Below, one piece after another: positions 52,369-61,720 of a stretch of 64,000 nt of DNA; position 1 is the stretch's first letter; every line of letters starts with the position of its first letter. Source of the DNA: Bacteriovorax sp037444575 (lineage in GTDB: Bacteria; Bdellovibrionota; Bacteriovoracia; Bacteriovoracales; Bacteriovoracaceae). Location of the stretch: NCBI GenBank assembly GCA_037444575.1, contig JBBIME010000010.1:1-64000 (forward strand), given 5' to 3'. The notes beneath the pieces were generated by a model. The model saw only the letters and a list, made by a program, of their open reading frames with translations. It was not told where the DNA came from and did no database searches. A program made the translations under genes and the position numbers.

Positions 52369-53752
52369 ATGTTCTTCTCTTCTTGATAAACTCTAATTGA
52401 TAAAGCCATTCAGGAAACAGGTTGAAATCTTTTTTGCATTGTGGATAAGCTAGAATCAGCTCTCTTTCTTTTAAACTCATCGCAAAGAAATAAACTTTCT
52501 TATCACTAATCACCAAATTATTAATTTCTTCGGGCTTATAGAGTACGTATTTAATATCATTTTTTAGATAAAATTTTGTGTAGTCCTCAAAAGGAGACGA
52601 CACATAAATCTTATTAACAACATCTTCCTTTTCATAGATATGTTTATAGTACTTCATCAAATTCGAAGCAGGAGTTGTTGACACAAAAATGAGAAACGGA
52701 ATATTCAGACCAATAAAAGTCTTAAACCAAGTCCCTCGCGTATTAATCTTAAAGCGATCAATTAGCATAATCCCAATCATTGGAAGAAAATAAAGAATAG
52801 GGAAGATGAAGCGTAATTCTTTATGGCCTATAAGCGAGTGAACAATGACAAAAGGTAGTGTAATCCAAGTCACTAATGACTTAGGAAAACGAATCCACAA
52901 AATAAAAAACATCAATGTAAAAACTATACTCAAAGGAGGAATTCCATCCTTTATCGCATAGATCACATACTGATACCATGGAGTCACACCAAAGCTAGCA
53001 GCATATCCTTTCATGATATTTACATAAAAATAATTATACGGAGTAAAAGTCGCATACCCATAAAGCGTGCTATCTAAAACAAAATTCAACCCGACGACTG
53101 AGAGAACACCCAAGGCCAGGATAACGAATTTTTTCCAATCGTATTTTTGAAAAATTACAAACCAGAAAACAGTCGGAGCAACCATGAATCCCATCTGGAA
53201 TCGACTAACGAAACTTAAACCAAAGAGAAATCCAGCAATGAAAGCTCCTCTTAATTCCCCTTTCGTCTTTGTGGATTTCTTTAAAAAATATAATCCCATA
53301 AGAAAGAAACTTGAGCAGACATTCTCATTCGCGGTGCGAGCTTGAAGAAAAGGAAAAAACCAAATAACACTTGTGAGCAGAAAGAAAATCTCCTGCATTC
53401 CTTTCTCATTTATTTCTTCTTCAAAACTCTTATAAAGCGCCCACAAACCTACAATTCCAAGAAAGCTTGAAACAAGTCGATAGTAAAAAGCATGGGTAAA
53501 TGGATTAAAAGGAGAAAAGAGCAGTAAAACTTTTGAAACAAATAAATAAATCCCAGGGTGAAACCAAGAGCGAAGCGCTGACGTAAATTGAACGGATAAA
53601 TAACTTACATCGTAATTTCCTAATTTATACCCGACTAATTGAAGGACTTCTCTTTGCTCATCATGATTAAAATAGCCCGTCGAAAAAATGACTGCTAAAA
53701 GATGAAATAATAATCCAATCGCAATATATTTTTTTGAGTTCTTAGAAAGCAT
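52334..53752 (-). CDS. GT22-like (ALG9/PIG-B type) mannosyltransferase
   Basis: About 472 residues, polytopic, with the features of family 22 GT-C enzymes. The first loop has acidic FNHDEQREVLQ, SWFHPGIYLF follows, and the C-terminal region has GHKELRFIFPILY, close to the HKE-x-RF motif of ALG9/PIG-B. Such enzymes transfer mannose from a lipid-phosphate carrier. The ATG at 53752 is preferred over GTG at 53758, two codons upstream; the choice is uncertain. It follows the helicase gene by nine bases on the same strand, and is the only glycan gene outside the main locus apart from the DegT gene. Confidence 0.8.
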   Translation of the reverse strand: MLSKNSKKYIAIGLLFHLLAVIFSTGYFNHDEQREVLQLVGYKLGNYDVSYLSVQFTSALRSWFHPGIYLFVSKVLLLFSPFNPFTHAFYYRLVSSFLGIVGLWALYKSFEEEINEKGMQEIFFLLTSVIWFFPFLQARTANENVCSSFFLMGLYFLKKSTKTKGELRGAFIAGFLFGLSFVSRFQMGFMVAPTVFWFVIFQKYDWKKFVILALGVLSVVGLNFVLDSTLYGYATFTPYNYFYVNIMKGYAASFGVTPWYQYVIYAIKDGIPPLSIVFTLMFFILWIRFPKSLVTWITLPFVIVHSLIGHKELRFIFPILYFLPMIGIMLIDRFKINTRGTWFKTFIGLNIPFLIFVSTTPASNLMKYYKHIYEKEDVVNKIYVSSPFEDYTKFYLKNDIKYVLYKPEEINNLVISDKKVYFFAMSLKERELILAYPQCKKDFNLFPEWLYQLEFIKKRRTFRSWTLVECSN

Positions 53753-53761
53753 TACCACTCA

Positions 53762-56700
53762 CTAGCTAAATAGCATTTCAAAATCTTTCATTGTAAGTCT
53801 TCCAGAGAAAACTTGATCATCATCAGTTGAAAGTAGATCAGAGAATAACTGCTTCTTTTCTTCCTGAAGTTTCAAGACTTTTTCTTCTACCGATCCCTTA
53901 ATAATTGGTCGATACACAGTAAGCGTATTTTTCTGACCAATTCTGTGGGCCCTGTCAATTGCTTGTGATTCAACCGCTGGGTTCCACCATGGGTCCATAA
54001 TGAAAACGTAAGACGCTGCTGTTAAGTTTAACCCCACACCACCGGCCTTAAGAGAAATAAGGAAGATTGGATTTTTTCCTGATTGAAAAAGATCCACTTG
54101 CTCTTGGCGCTTATTAATACTTTGACTTCCATCAATGCGCGAATACTTCCAGTGTTTTTCCCTGAAGTGGTGCTGAATGATATCTAAGTAAGTTGTAAAT
54201 TGAGAGAAGATAATCGCTTGATGACCTTCTTCACGTAACGCTTCAAGCGTTTCCATCAAAAATTCAATTTTAGTTGAATCAAAGTTTTTGTAGTTGGTAT
54301 CGTTGTTTCTATTTTGCCATAGACAATTTTGTCTAAGCTGCAGAAGTCCTCGAAGTATCTCTCCATACTTTGCTGATGAAGCAGAAGTACTGATGCGAGA
54401 ACGAATTGAGGCCATATTTTGTTGATAGTATTTCAACTCATCTTCCGTTAATTCCAGATACACATTGTTTTCAATTTTCGGAGGAAGATCTTGGAGAACT
54501 TGGGCCTTTGTTCTTCTTAAAATAAATGGACTTGCTGTTCTTCTGGCAATCCCTCTCGTTTTTGTATTCGAGACGGCGCGAACAAACTGTAAATCACCCC
54601 AAATGCCTGGCATCGAAAGATCGAGAATATTATAAAACTCAGATAGATCGTTTTCTACAGGCGTACCAGTTAAACAAATGCGGAAGTCCGCCTGAATTTT
54701 TCTGGCAGAAAAAGCTCCAAGGGAGCGAACATTTTTTAAGTGCTGAACTTCATCGAGAATCAAAATATCAAAGTTGATATTGGCAAATACTGCTTCTGAT
54801 TCTTTTTTCATAACTCCGTAAGAAGTCAGAATGATTTTCTTATCATGCGGAAATTCTCTGGATCCCCCGTGATAGATATGCATATCCATCTCAGAGAACT
54901 TCTGAATTTCTTTTTCCCAGTTGAGGAGGATGGTCACCGGACACACAATGAGCACGCGTTCAATTTTATTATAGATACTTTGCAAGAACGTAATCGTCTG
55001 CAAAGTTTTACCAAGCCCCATATCATCGGCAAGACAAGCGCCCAACTTGTGCTCATATAAAAAGCGAAGCCAGTTGTATCCTGTCACCTGATAAGGACGT
55101 AGTGTTCCCTTTAATTCAGTTGGAAGTGGGTATGTCGGCATCTCTGTTAGGTTTGCAAGCTTCTCGCAAAGAGCAATGTCTTCTTCAGTGAGTGCTCCAT
55201 CAATTCCAATTTTTCGAAGTTCAAAAAGTTCAAAGATACGAGCGCGATTAAATGGAAGAATAAATTTCTTAAAAGTCTGACTTCCATCAATTTCAGTTTT
55301 TGTTTCAGTGGCCTCATACTTAGTGTATTTTTGCATGAAGCGGATAAGATCTCTTTGTTCTTTACTTAAAAGGATTAAACCTTTTTTAGTAATAACCATT
55401 CCGCTTTCAAGATCAGCTTCTGTAATGACCGCTAAATCATCTTGGTCAATATTAAGCTCAAGATCAAACCACTTAGTGCTTGATGATCTTCGCTCAAATC
55501 GGATGCGAGAATTCCACTTGGAAATCTCATGTCGGTCATAATAAATCTCAATTCCATATACCGTTACCAAACGATGAAACTCAGAAAGACCTTGGAATAT
55601 GACTGCTGGTTGCACGTCATACTTTATAATTTTTGTCTCATTGTCAGCGTGAGCGTATCTAAAGAATTGATCACCAAAATTTTGAATCAAGAGTAAAAAG
55701 AGTTCTTTGATAATTGAATTATCATATCGGCAGATAATTTTATTTGTCTGATCGTAAGTAATTGTCTCAGGATATTTTTGAATTTCTGTGATCAATTGTT
55801 GAGCGCGAACTTTTTTTGAAGCAGAAACGATATGCTTTTTATAGGAATCGTTACTGTTTTTTAAACTATCAGCAACAGCGACAACAAAATCATAGGCTTC
55901 TTGCTTTTTTTTGAAATGACTTAATATTCCATGATTGAAAGTCAGGTGAGAGAAAAATTCTGGAGGACTAATGAGGACTTCATTTTCATCATAGAATTCC
56001 AGATTGGCGTGAAGCAATCCTTTTTTCTCAGCTGGAGCAAGAGTGACTCGGCATTTTGGTGTTACAGTTCGTATTTCATTCAGAGGAACATTATCAATGT
56101 GCAGATCCACTTGCGAGAATAGATCAAGCTCCATCACGTTGGATAAAACATCATTGATTGTATAGGTATAAGGATTTAAGCGAATTCTTTGAATCAGAAT
56201 CTTTAAATCATTAGGTAAATGAAAAACGACACCTGTCTTCCAGTTAAAAAGATAAAGATTTTCAAAAAGAGTAATCTCTGGATAGATTTTATATTCTTCG
56301 TCTGCTGTCCCTTTATATTTAAATTTTATTTTTTCATCTGCAGATAAATAGATTTGCAGTTTACCTTTAAAAGACTCAGGCATTGGAAACGGAACAACTT
56401 TTTTATTGTGTAGCAAATATTGTAGAGTCGAGTAGGTCGGCGCTGATTGAGCTCCGATTAATTGATGAGGACCACCAATGATCGTCCCATACTCAGCAAC
56501 GTTTACGCCTAAACCTGCATTAAGAACAATTGGAGGAAGACCACTTTCATTGTCGTAATCACTTCCGTCAGCGCCTTGAGCTTCAACGTATTGTTGAACA
56601 TGATAAGTAAGAAAAAGAGCGGCAACATGTCCGCAATGGCCTTTCTCACTCCAGTGATGGCAATCACAATTAGAGCTCAGTGGACCTTCCGGAGTATCTT

Positions 56701-56917
56701 CCAGTCTTTTTTTATACACGATCTTTGTTTCATGAGTGCGATCGTCGCGAACAATTCCACTTACGATGTAATAAGTTTCAGGAGTTCCTTTTTTAAATGA
56801 AATGGAAACTCGTGAGAGCTTAAAGAAGCGAAGGCCCGCTTGAATAAGGGCCGGCGTAAAATATTTTTTACACTCTTCATTGATACTTTCAGGGATGTTC
56901 CAAACGCGTTCGTTCAT
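53762..56917 (-). CDS. SWIM-domain SNF2 family helicase
   Basis: 1051 residues. An N-terminal SWIM zinc module has Cys84, Cys86, Cys95 and His97. A long middle region (about 120-600) of unknown function precedes the SNF2 ATPase (from about 620). The ATPase contains DDMGLGKTLQT (Walker A), LDEVQHLKN (motif II, DEVQ in place of DEAQ), LTGTPVEN and the C-terminal helicase lobe with IFSQFTTY and QAIDRAHRIGQ. Bacterial members act as DNA translocases with ill-defined roles in transcription or repair. The start is an ATG at 56917. Confidence 0.93.
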   Translation of the reverse strand: MNERVWNIPESINEECKKYFTPALIQAGLRFFKLSRVSISFKKGTPETYYIVSGIVRDDRTHETKIVYKKRLEDTPEGPLSSNCDCHHWSEKGHCGHVAALFLTYHVQQYVEAQGADGSDYDNESGLPPIVLNAGLGVNVAEYGTIIGGPHQLIGAQSAPTYSTLQYLLHNKKVVPFPMPESFKGKLQIYLSADEKIKFKYKGTADEEYKIYPEITLFENLYLFNWKTGVVFHLPNDLKILIQRIRLNPYTYTINDVLSNVMELDLFSQVDLHIDNVPLNEIRTVTPKCRVTLAPAEKKGLLHANLEFYDENEVLISPPEFFSHLTFNHGILSHFKKKQEAYDFVVAVADSLKNSNDSYKKHIVSASKKVRAQQLITEIQKYPETITYDQTNKIICRYDNSIIKELFLLLIQNFGDQFFRYAHADNETKIIKYDVQPAVIFQGLSEFHRLVTVYGIEIYYDRHEISKWNSRIRFERRSSSTKWFDLELNIDQDDLAVITEADLESGMVITKKGLILLSKEQRDLIRFMQKYTKYEATETKTEIDGSQTFKKFILPFNRARIFELFELRKIGIDGALTEEDIALCEKLANLTEMPTYPLPTELKGTLRPYQVTGYNWLRFLYEHKLGACLADDMGLGKTLQTITFLQSIYNKIERVLIVCPVTILLNWEKEIQKFSEMDMHIYHGGSREFPHDKKIILTSYGVMKKESEAVFANINFDILILDEVQHLKNVRSLGAFSARKIQADFRICLTGTPVENDLSEFYNILDLSMPGIWGDLQFVRAVSNTKTRGIARRTASPFILRRTKAQVLQDLPPKIENNVYLELTEDELKYYQQNMASIRSRISTSASSAKYGEILRGLLQLRQNCLWQNRNNDTNYKNFDSTKIEFLMETLEALREEGHQAIIFSQFTTYLDIIQHHFREKHWKYSRIDGSQSINKRQEQVDLFQSGKNPIFLISLKAGGVGLNLTAASYVFIMDPWWNPAVESQAIDRAHRIGQKNTLTVYRPIIKGSVEEKVLKLQEEKKQLFSDLLSTDDDQVFSGRLTMKDFEMLFS

Positions 56918-56966
56918 GCACTCTACTTGTTGTTTTTCACTAGCGGTTAATTCAAATCAAGGGATT

Positions 56967-56972
56967 ATTATA
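56967..56972 (-). promoter_or_regulatory. -10 box of the SNF2 helicase promoter
   Basis: A perfect TATAAT lies about 50 bases upstream of the helicase ATG on the minus strand. The matching -35 is weak. The 216-base gap between the helicase and rpoD otherwise contains only the rpoD terminator. Confidence 0.45.
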
Positions 56973-57098
56973 CGCCAAGTTTTGTTAAATAGAATGTCTT
57001 ATATTTTCGCAACATTGGATTAAAGTTCTGGTCAAATTGGGAATTTTGTGATTGGGATTTTGAATTGAATTTTTTGATCAACTATTTCATTTTTTGGC

Positions 57099-57126
57099 AA
57101 AAAAAAGGCCCTCTTTCGAGGGCCTT
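57099..57126 (-). terminator. rpoD terminator
   Basis: On the minus strand a perfect 9-bp stem AAGGCCCTC/GAGGGCCTT (57126-57118 and 57113-57105) has a GAAA loop and is followed by a long T run (57104-57099). It begins eight bases after the rpoD stop. Confidence 0.92.
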
Positions 57127-57133
57127 CTATTTT

Positions 57134-58900
57134 CTAGTTATCTACATAACTCTTAAGTAATTTAGCACGTGACGGGTGTCTTAGCTTTCTTAGAGCTTTA
57201 GCTTCGATCTGACGAATACGTTCACGGGTTACGAAGAAATCCTGACCAACTTCTTCTAAAGTGTGATCTGATTTTTCCCCGATACCAAAACGCATACGAA
57301 GAACTTTTTCTTCTCTTGGAGTAAGAGTTGAAAGAACTGCTCTTGTTTGCTCAGAAAGTGTAATACTCATTACAGCGTCAGCTGGTGAGATAATCTTTTT
57401 ATCTTCGATAAAGTCTCCAAGAGATGAATCTTCTTCTTCCCCGATTGGAGTTTCAAGAGAGATTGGCTCTTTAGAGATTTTTTGAACTTTTTTAACTTTA
57501 TCAACAGGAAGTTCCATTTTCTCAGCAATTTCTTCTGGAGTTGGCTCACGCCCTAATTCCTGAATCAATTGACGAGATGTTCTTACCATCTTGTTGATTG
57601 TTTCAATCATGTGAACTGGAATACGGATAGTTCTAGCTTGGTCAGCGATTGCTCTTGTAATCGCCTGACGAATCCACCAAGTCGCGTATGTCGAGAATTT
57701 ATATCCACGACGGTACTCGAATTTATCAACCGCTTTCATTAAACCGATGTTTCCTTCTTGGATTAGATCCAGGAATTGAAGACCGCGGTTTGTGTATTTT
57801 TTAGCGATAGAAACAACGAGACGAAGGTTAGCTTCAACGAGTTGAGCTTTTGCTTTATCGGCCTTTGTTTCACCGTGGATGATGATTTTATAAACTTTTT
57901 CGATTTCGTTAAATTCCATTCCGGCGTCAATTGTTAGACGACGAAGCTTTCTCATAACGTCTTCTTGGTTTCTGATCAATTGCTCGATCTTCGCGTCTGT
58001 TGTGAAAAGATCTTTAGCAAGCTTTCTTTTGAAAGCATCATCTTCCATTACTTTGTCATAAAGAACTTTGTATGAATCACCATCAGATACTTCAAGGAAC
58101 TTGAAGATTCGATCTTGTTGATCAAATAGTTCTTTGAATTGAAGGTAATACTTTTTAACTGGCTCAACGAAAGAGTTGATGATTTTTCTGTTGAAAGTTA
58201 AATCAGCAAGCTCAGCTGAGATTTCATCCATCAATTTTTTCTGAGTTGCATCCAGGGCCTTAAGTGTCCCGTCTGCTTTTTCAGTTTCACCAAGAATAAC
58301 TTGGATCTGGTCGATTACAGCGTAAATGCGATCTTTTGTTTTCTTGATGTCTTGTGGGCTTGATTCATCATCGAGACCGCGAACAAGTTCTTTTACGAAT
58401 TCTTGTGGGTTTTCTTGTGATTCAATTTTTTCACGAAGTTTAACAACTTCTTTTAAAGCGTGAGTAGAAGATAGAGCTGAAAGGATAATCTCTCTTTCAC
58501 CTTCTTCGATTTCTTTTGCGATTACAACTTCGCCTTCGCGAGTTAGAAGGGCAACAGACCCCATTCTTTTTAGGTAAAGCTTAACTGGATCAGTTGAAGC
58601 AGAACGAAGTTCAGCTTTTTCTTCGCGCGAAAGAGCTTCTTCGATAATTTCTGTACCATCGAGACGGATACCTTCTTCATCTTCTAATTCTTCAGTCGCC
58701 GTGTCTGTAACATCGATTTTAAGTTCGATGATTTTGTTCATGATTTCATCGATGTCAGCCGCTAGAACAATCCCAGCAGGAAGAGCATCGTTGATTTCTT
58801 CAGCAGTAATAAAGCTCTGGTCTTTTCCTTTAACTAGAAGGCGATTGAATTCCTTCGAGTTTAAAAAAGAAGCAACAGCTTGTGAAATGGGCGTAGTCAT
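57134..58900 (-). CDS. rpoD: RNA polymerase primary sigma factor
   Basis: 588 residues. Region 1.1-like N-terminus, region 1.2 (TDPVKLYLKRMGSV near 100), a non-conserved acidic spacer (about 140-330), then the core: region 2 with LVEANLRLVVSIAKKY and YKFSTYATWWIRQAI, region 3, and region 4.2 with EVGQDFFVTRERIRQIEAKALRKLR. This is the housekeeping sigma-70. It is transcribed after dnaG, with a hairpin between them, a GGGAG ribosome site and a strong terminator after it. Confidence 0.97.
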   Translation of the reverse strand: MTTPISQAVASFLNSKEFNRLLVKGKDQSFITAEEINDALPAGIVLAADIDEIMNKIIELKIDVTDTATEELEDEEGIRLDGTEIIEEALSREEKAELRSASTDPVKLYLKRMGSVALLTREGEVVIAKEIEEGEREIILSALSSTHALKEVVKLREKIESQENPQEFVKELVRGLDDESSPQDIKKTKDRIYAVIDQIQVILGETEKADGTLKALDATQKKLMDEISAELADLTFNRKIINSFVEPVKKYYLQFKELFDQQDRIFKFLEVSDGDSYKVLYDKVMEDDAFKRKLAKDLFTTDAKIEQLIRNQEDVMRKLRRLTIDAGMEFNEIEKVYKIIIHGETKADKAKAQLVEANLRLVVSIAKKYTNRGLQFLDLIQEGNIGLMKAVDKFEYRRGYKFSTYATWWIRQAITRAIADQARTIRIPVHMIETINKMVRTSRQLIQELGREPTPEEIAEKMELPVDKVKKVQKISKEPISLETPIGEEEDSSLGDFIEDKKIISPADAVMSITLSEQTRAVLSTLTPREEKVLRMRFGIGEKSDHTLEEVGQDFFVTRERIRQIEAKALRKLRHPSRAKLLKSYVDN

Positions 58901-58921
58901 TTTAGGTCTCCCTTAACGGTC

Positions 58922-58941
58922 CTAGATTTTTTTAAATCTAG
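58922..58941 (-). other. Perfect hairpin between dnaG and rpoD
   Basis: CTAGATTT and AAATCTAG pair perfectly over 8 bp around a four-base loop. No T run follows on the minus strand, so it is not a classical terminator. It may be a processing site or a stabilising structure between the two cistrons. Confidence 0.5.
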
Positions 58942-58951
58942 TATTTTAATT

Positions 58952-60877
58952 TCATTTCGTTTTCTTTAAGGCCTGTAATTGTTTTTCGACTTCAGATAAA
59001 TTTTGAAGAAGGTTATTCACCTCTTCTTCTGAAACACATTCTTTTTGAAGATTTTTTATTTCTTCTTTTTTATTTATCAACTGCTCCATTTGCAGTTTTG
59101 TTTTTAAGTCAGAAAGTAATTTCGATTTTGTTTTTGAATCGAGCTCTCTTACTTTGTATTTAAATAGTGCCGATGATACGGCTTCTTTTAGTTCAGAAGA
59201 ATATTCCGGACTGCTTGTTAAATTTGAAATGACGGATGAGTATTCGCTCTCGTCGATTTCTAAAATAACTTTCTTAACTTTTCCGATATATTTTTTTACC
59301 TCATCAGAGTAGACAAAATCAAGCAATTCGAGTGCGCTCTCCTCGGAGAAAAGAGCAGGAAGTTGGACTAGTTCTTGCACAACGAGCTTTTCAATTTTAC
59401 TTAGAGACCTCTTCGGCAGAATCTTCTCATTTCTTTGCAAATTTAATTCCGAAATTTGAAGAGCATTCAAATCGTTTTCTTGATCGTCATTCTCTTCTAA
59501 GGAAGTCGACTCAGCTGATCCATTTTTCTTCTGGAAAGATGCTTTATTTTTTTCTTTTTCATCGATTTTCTCTAGGAATTCCTCATAATTTTTTACAATT
59601 TGAGAGGGCTCTGACTTAAGTCCCAATCGCTTAGCGATGCCTACGACTCGCTCCGTTGCAGCAAGGTGAGAGCGCATAGGAGAGAGCATTTCGAAGGCCT
59701 TGTTTAGGATTTCTAATTTCCGATCAAGAACTTCGGGGAGTTTTTCTGGGATAATTTTGTTTAATAGGACATCAAATGCGGGAGTCGCGTTATCAAGTTT
59801 AGTTTGGAATGCAAGTGGCCCTTGGGCCTTTAAAAATTCATCGGGATCTTTCTGTGGTGAGAACTCCAGGTACTTCGCAATAATTCCTTTCTCGGCCAGC
59901 TGGCGATTGATTCTCTCCATGGCAATAAAGCCTGCGTTGTCAGAATCTAGCGACAAATACACATTCTTGGTCATTGTCACCAGTCGCTCAAGAGATGAGC
60001 CTCCTAAGGCCGTTCCCATTACTGCAACGGTATTATGAAATCCATTATTGTAGAGGGCGACTTGATCCATATTTCCTTCCACCAGGATGACTGCATCCTT
60101 TTCTCTGATGGCGTTTTTAGCAAGATGGAAGCCATATAGGATATTTCGCTTGTTGAAGATGAAAGAGTCGACCGAATTCATATATTTGGCCTTCTGATCG
60201 TCTCTAATCGCTCTAGAAGTAAAGCCTACAACTTGGCCGAATTGATCCCAGATAGGGAAGATTATCCGATCCCTAAAGGTGTCATAATGGGCCTCTGGAT
60301 TGTTGCGATCTCTTTTTATGAGTCCCAATTCTTCCGCGGTCGATAGAGCAAAGGCACGCTCTTTTTCATTGGGAATAGAACTCAAATAATCGCAGAGTGA
60401 GTTTCTCGCAGGAGCAAATCCTAAGCTATAAGTCGTAGCGATCTCTTCATTGAGTCCGCGCTTTTTAATGAATTCATCGTAAGGAGGAAACTTGTGAGTT
60501 GTTGCCGTTTTGCGATAGAGCTGTGCTGTCTTGGTTAGGATTTTTTTTGCCATCTCCATCTTGGGATTGGTCTTTTTTTCTTCTTGGTAAGAATCAAAAT
60601 TGATTCCTTGTTTTTGACATATCTCTTTTAGAGCATCGACGTAGTCGAGATTTCTATATTTCATGACAAATGAAATAGCGTCGCCGGCAGCATCGCAGGC
60701 AAAGCATTTAAAAATCTTCTTAGAGTCATTGATATGCATTGAAGGCTTGGAGTCTGAGTGAAATGGACACAGCGAAACCAAAGAAGAACCAGACTTCTTT
60801 ATAGCAAGGTAGTTTCCAATCACGCTTGAGATTGGAATTTCTTCCTTTATCTTTAATTTTAACTCATCCAACGACAT
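58952..60877 (-). CDS. dnaG: DNA primase
   Basis: About 641 residues. The N-terminal zinc-binding domain carries Cys37, His40, Cys58 and Cys61 (CPFHSDSKPS and KCFACDAAGD). The central RNA polymerase/TOPRIM core has AVILVEGNMDQVAL, VMGTALGG and LSLDSDNAGF with the metal-binding acids. A helical C-terminal helicase-binding region completes it. The ATG at 60877 is chosen because it yields the normal DnaG N-terminus. A TTG at 60913 would add 12 residues and overlap trmB. It forms a trmB-dnaG-rpoD run on the minus strand. Confidence 0.96.
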   Translation of the reverse strand: MSLDELKLKIKEEIPISSVIGNYLAIKKSGSSLVSLCPFHSDSKPSMHINDSKKIFKCFACDAAGDAISFVMKYRNLDYVDALKEICQKQGINFDSYQEEKKTNPKMEMAKKILTKTAQLYRKTATTHKFPPYDEFIKKRGLNEEIATTYSLGFAPARNSLCDYLSSIPNEKERAFALSTAEELGLIKRDRNNPEAHYDTFRDRIIFPIWDQFGQVVGFTSRAIRDDQKAKYMNSVDSFIFNKRNILYGFHLAKNAIREKDAVILVEGNMDQVALYNNGFHNTVAVMGTALGGSSLERLVTMTKNVYLSLDSDNAGFIAMERINRQLAEKGIIAKYLEFSPQKDPDEFLKAQGPLAFQTKLDNATPAFDVLLNKIIPEKLPEVLDRKLEILNKAFEMLSPMRSHLAATERVVGIAKRLGLKSEPSQIVKNYEEFLEKIDEKEKNKASFQKKNGSAESTSLEENDDQENDLNALQISELNLQRNEKILPKRSLSKIEKLVVQELVQLPALFSEESALELLDFVYSDEVKKYIGKVKKVILEIDESEYSSVISNLTSSPEYSSELKEAVSSALFKYKVRELDSKTKSKLLSDLKTKLQMEQLINKKEEIKNLQKECVSEEEVNNLLQNLSEVEKQLQALKKTK

Positions 60878-60884
60878 CGGGATG

Positions 60885-61580
60885 TTACTCGCCTTTTTTT
60901 GACTGAAGAACAAAGGCCTTAATCTTTATTCCTTGCTGTAAGAATATCTTCTCAAAGCCTGTTGTGTATTTTGAGAGCAGATGATCGGGGTATTCTGCCC
61001 TAAGATCCTTGCTTTCAAGAAGGACATTAAAAAGTCCGCATTGCTTAATTTCTTTTTCCATCCATTCAGCGTACCCATCATGATCTGTCTTTATATAAAA
61101 GATCGCGCCAGGCTTTAAAACTTTATAGGCCGAGTTTAAAAATGGAGCTTGAATCAATCGCTTTTTATTATGACGAGTTTTTGGCCATGGGTCAGGGAAG
61201 AAGTAGAAAATTCCATCGAGTTCATTTTCACCAAACATGAATTCTACTCTTTCGCCTTTAGCGCGAAGGTAGCGGAAGTTTTTAAATTCCAGAGTGGATA
61301 ATTTTTTAGCGAGGTGAAAACTTCTTTTAAATCTATAATCAAGACCAATGAAATGATGATCGGGATGATCCACGCAATAGTCGATCATGAAATGTCCTGC
61401 ACCAGTTCCAATTTCTAAAAACAATTTTCCATCGCGTTTAAAAACTTCTTTGTTCCAAAGACCTTTATAAGCTTCCGCTTCGTGATCGCGCAAAACGAAA
61501 TCAGAAAATTCACCCAATCGATCATGATATGGGTTTTCATGTTTGTACTTGAAATCTTCTTTGAAAGAATAATCAACCAT
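60885..61580 (-). CDS. trmB: tRNA (guanine-N7-)-methyltransferase
   Basis: 231 residues that methylate G46 of tRNAs using SAM. Motif I FLEIGTGAGHF (around 52-62), GLDYRFKRSFHLAKKL, the family-specific YFFPDPWPKTRHNKRR-like block with NKKRL, and IKTDHDGYAEWM are present. The start ATG follows AAGGTG. It precedes dnaG by seven bases, so the two are probably co-transcribed. Confidence 0.96.
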   Translation of the reverse strand: MVDYSFKEDFKYKHENPYHDRLGEFSDFVLRDHEAEAYKGLWNKEVFKRDGKLFLEIGTGAGHFMIDYCVDHPDHHFIGLDYRFKRSFHLAKKLSTLEFKNFRYLRAKGERVEFMFGENELDGIFYFFPDPWPKTRHNKKRLIQAPFLNSAYKVLKPGAIFYIKTDHDGYAEWMEKEIKQCGLFNVLLESKDLRAEYPDHLLSKYTTGFEKIFLQQGIKIKAFVLQSKKGE

Positions 61581-61689
61581 TGTTCACCTTTTTATTTTAA
61601 GGGACTTAGCTACCAAATTCTGGCCTTGCTAGCAATACAGGTTGTGTAATGTTTTTTATAGGAAAACGAGGTTTTTACTGGCTGCGTAA

Positions 61690-61716
61690 AAAAAAAGCCC
61701 TCCGAAGAGGGCCTTT
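61690..61716 (-). terminator. Terminator of the DegT gene
   Basis: Minus-strand reading gives AAGGCCCTC-TTCG-GAGGGCTT followed by a run of T. The stem has 6 GC-rich pairs, one G-T wobble and A-T pairs, with a UUCG loop. It starts five bases after the aminotransferase stop. Confidence 0.88.
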
Positions 61717-61720
61717 TTAT

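Noticed and set aside
59700..60038. Open frame antisense to dnaG (112 codons), with similar frames opposite metH, wbpD and rpoD
   Set aside because: They lie wholly opposite well-conserved genes, have no ribosome sites, and their composition follows the codon pattern of the real strand.
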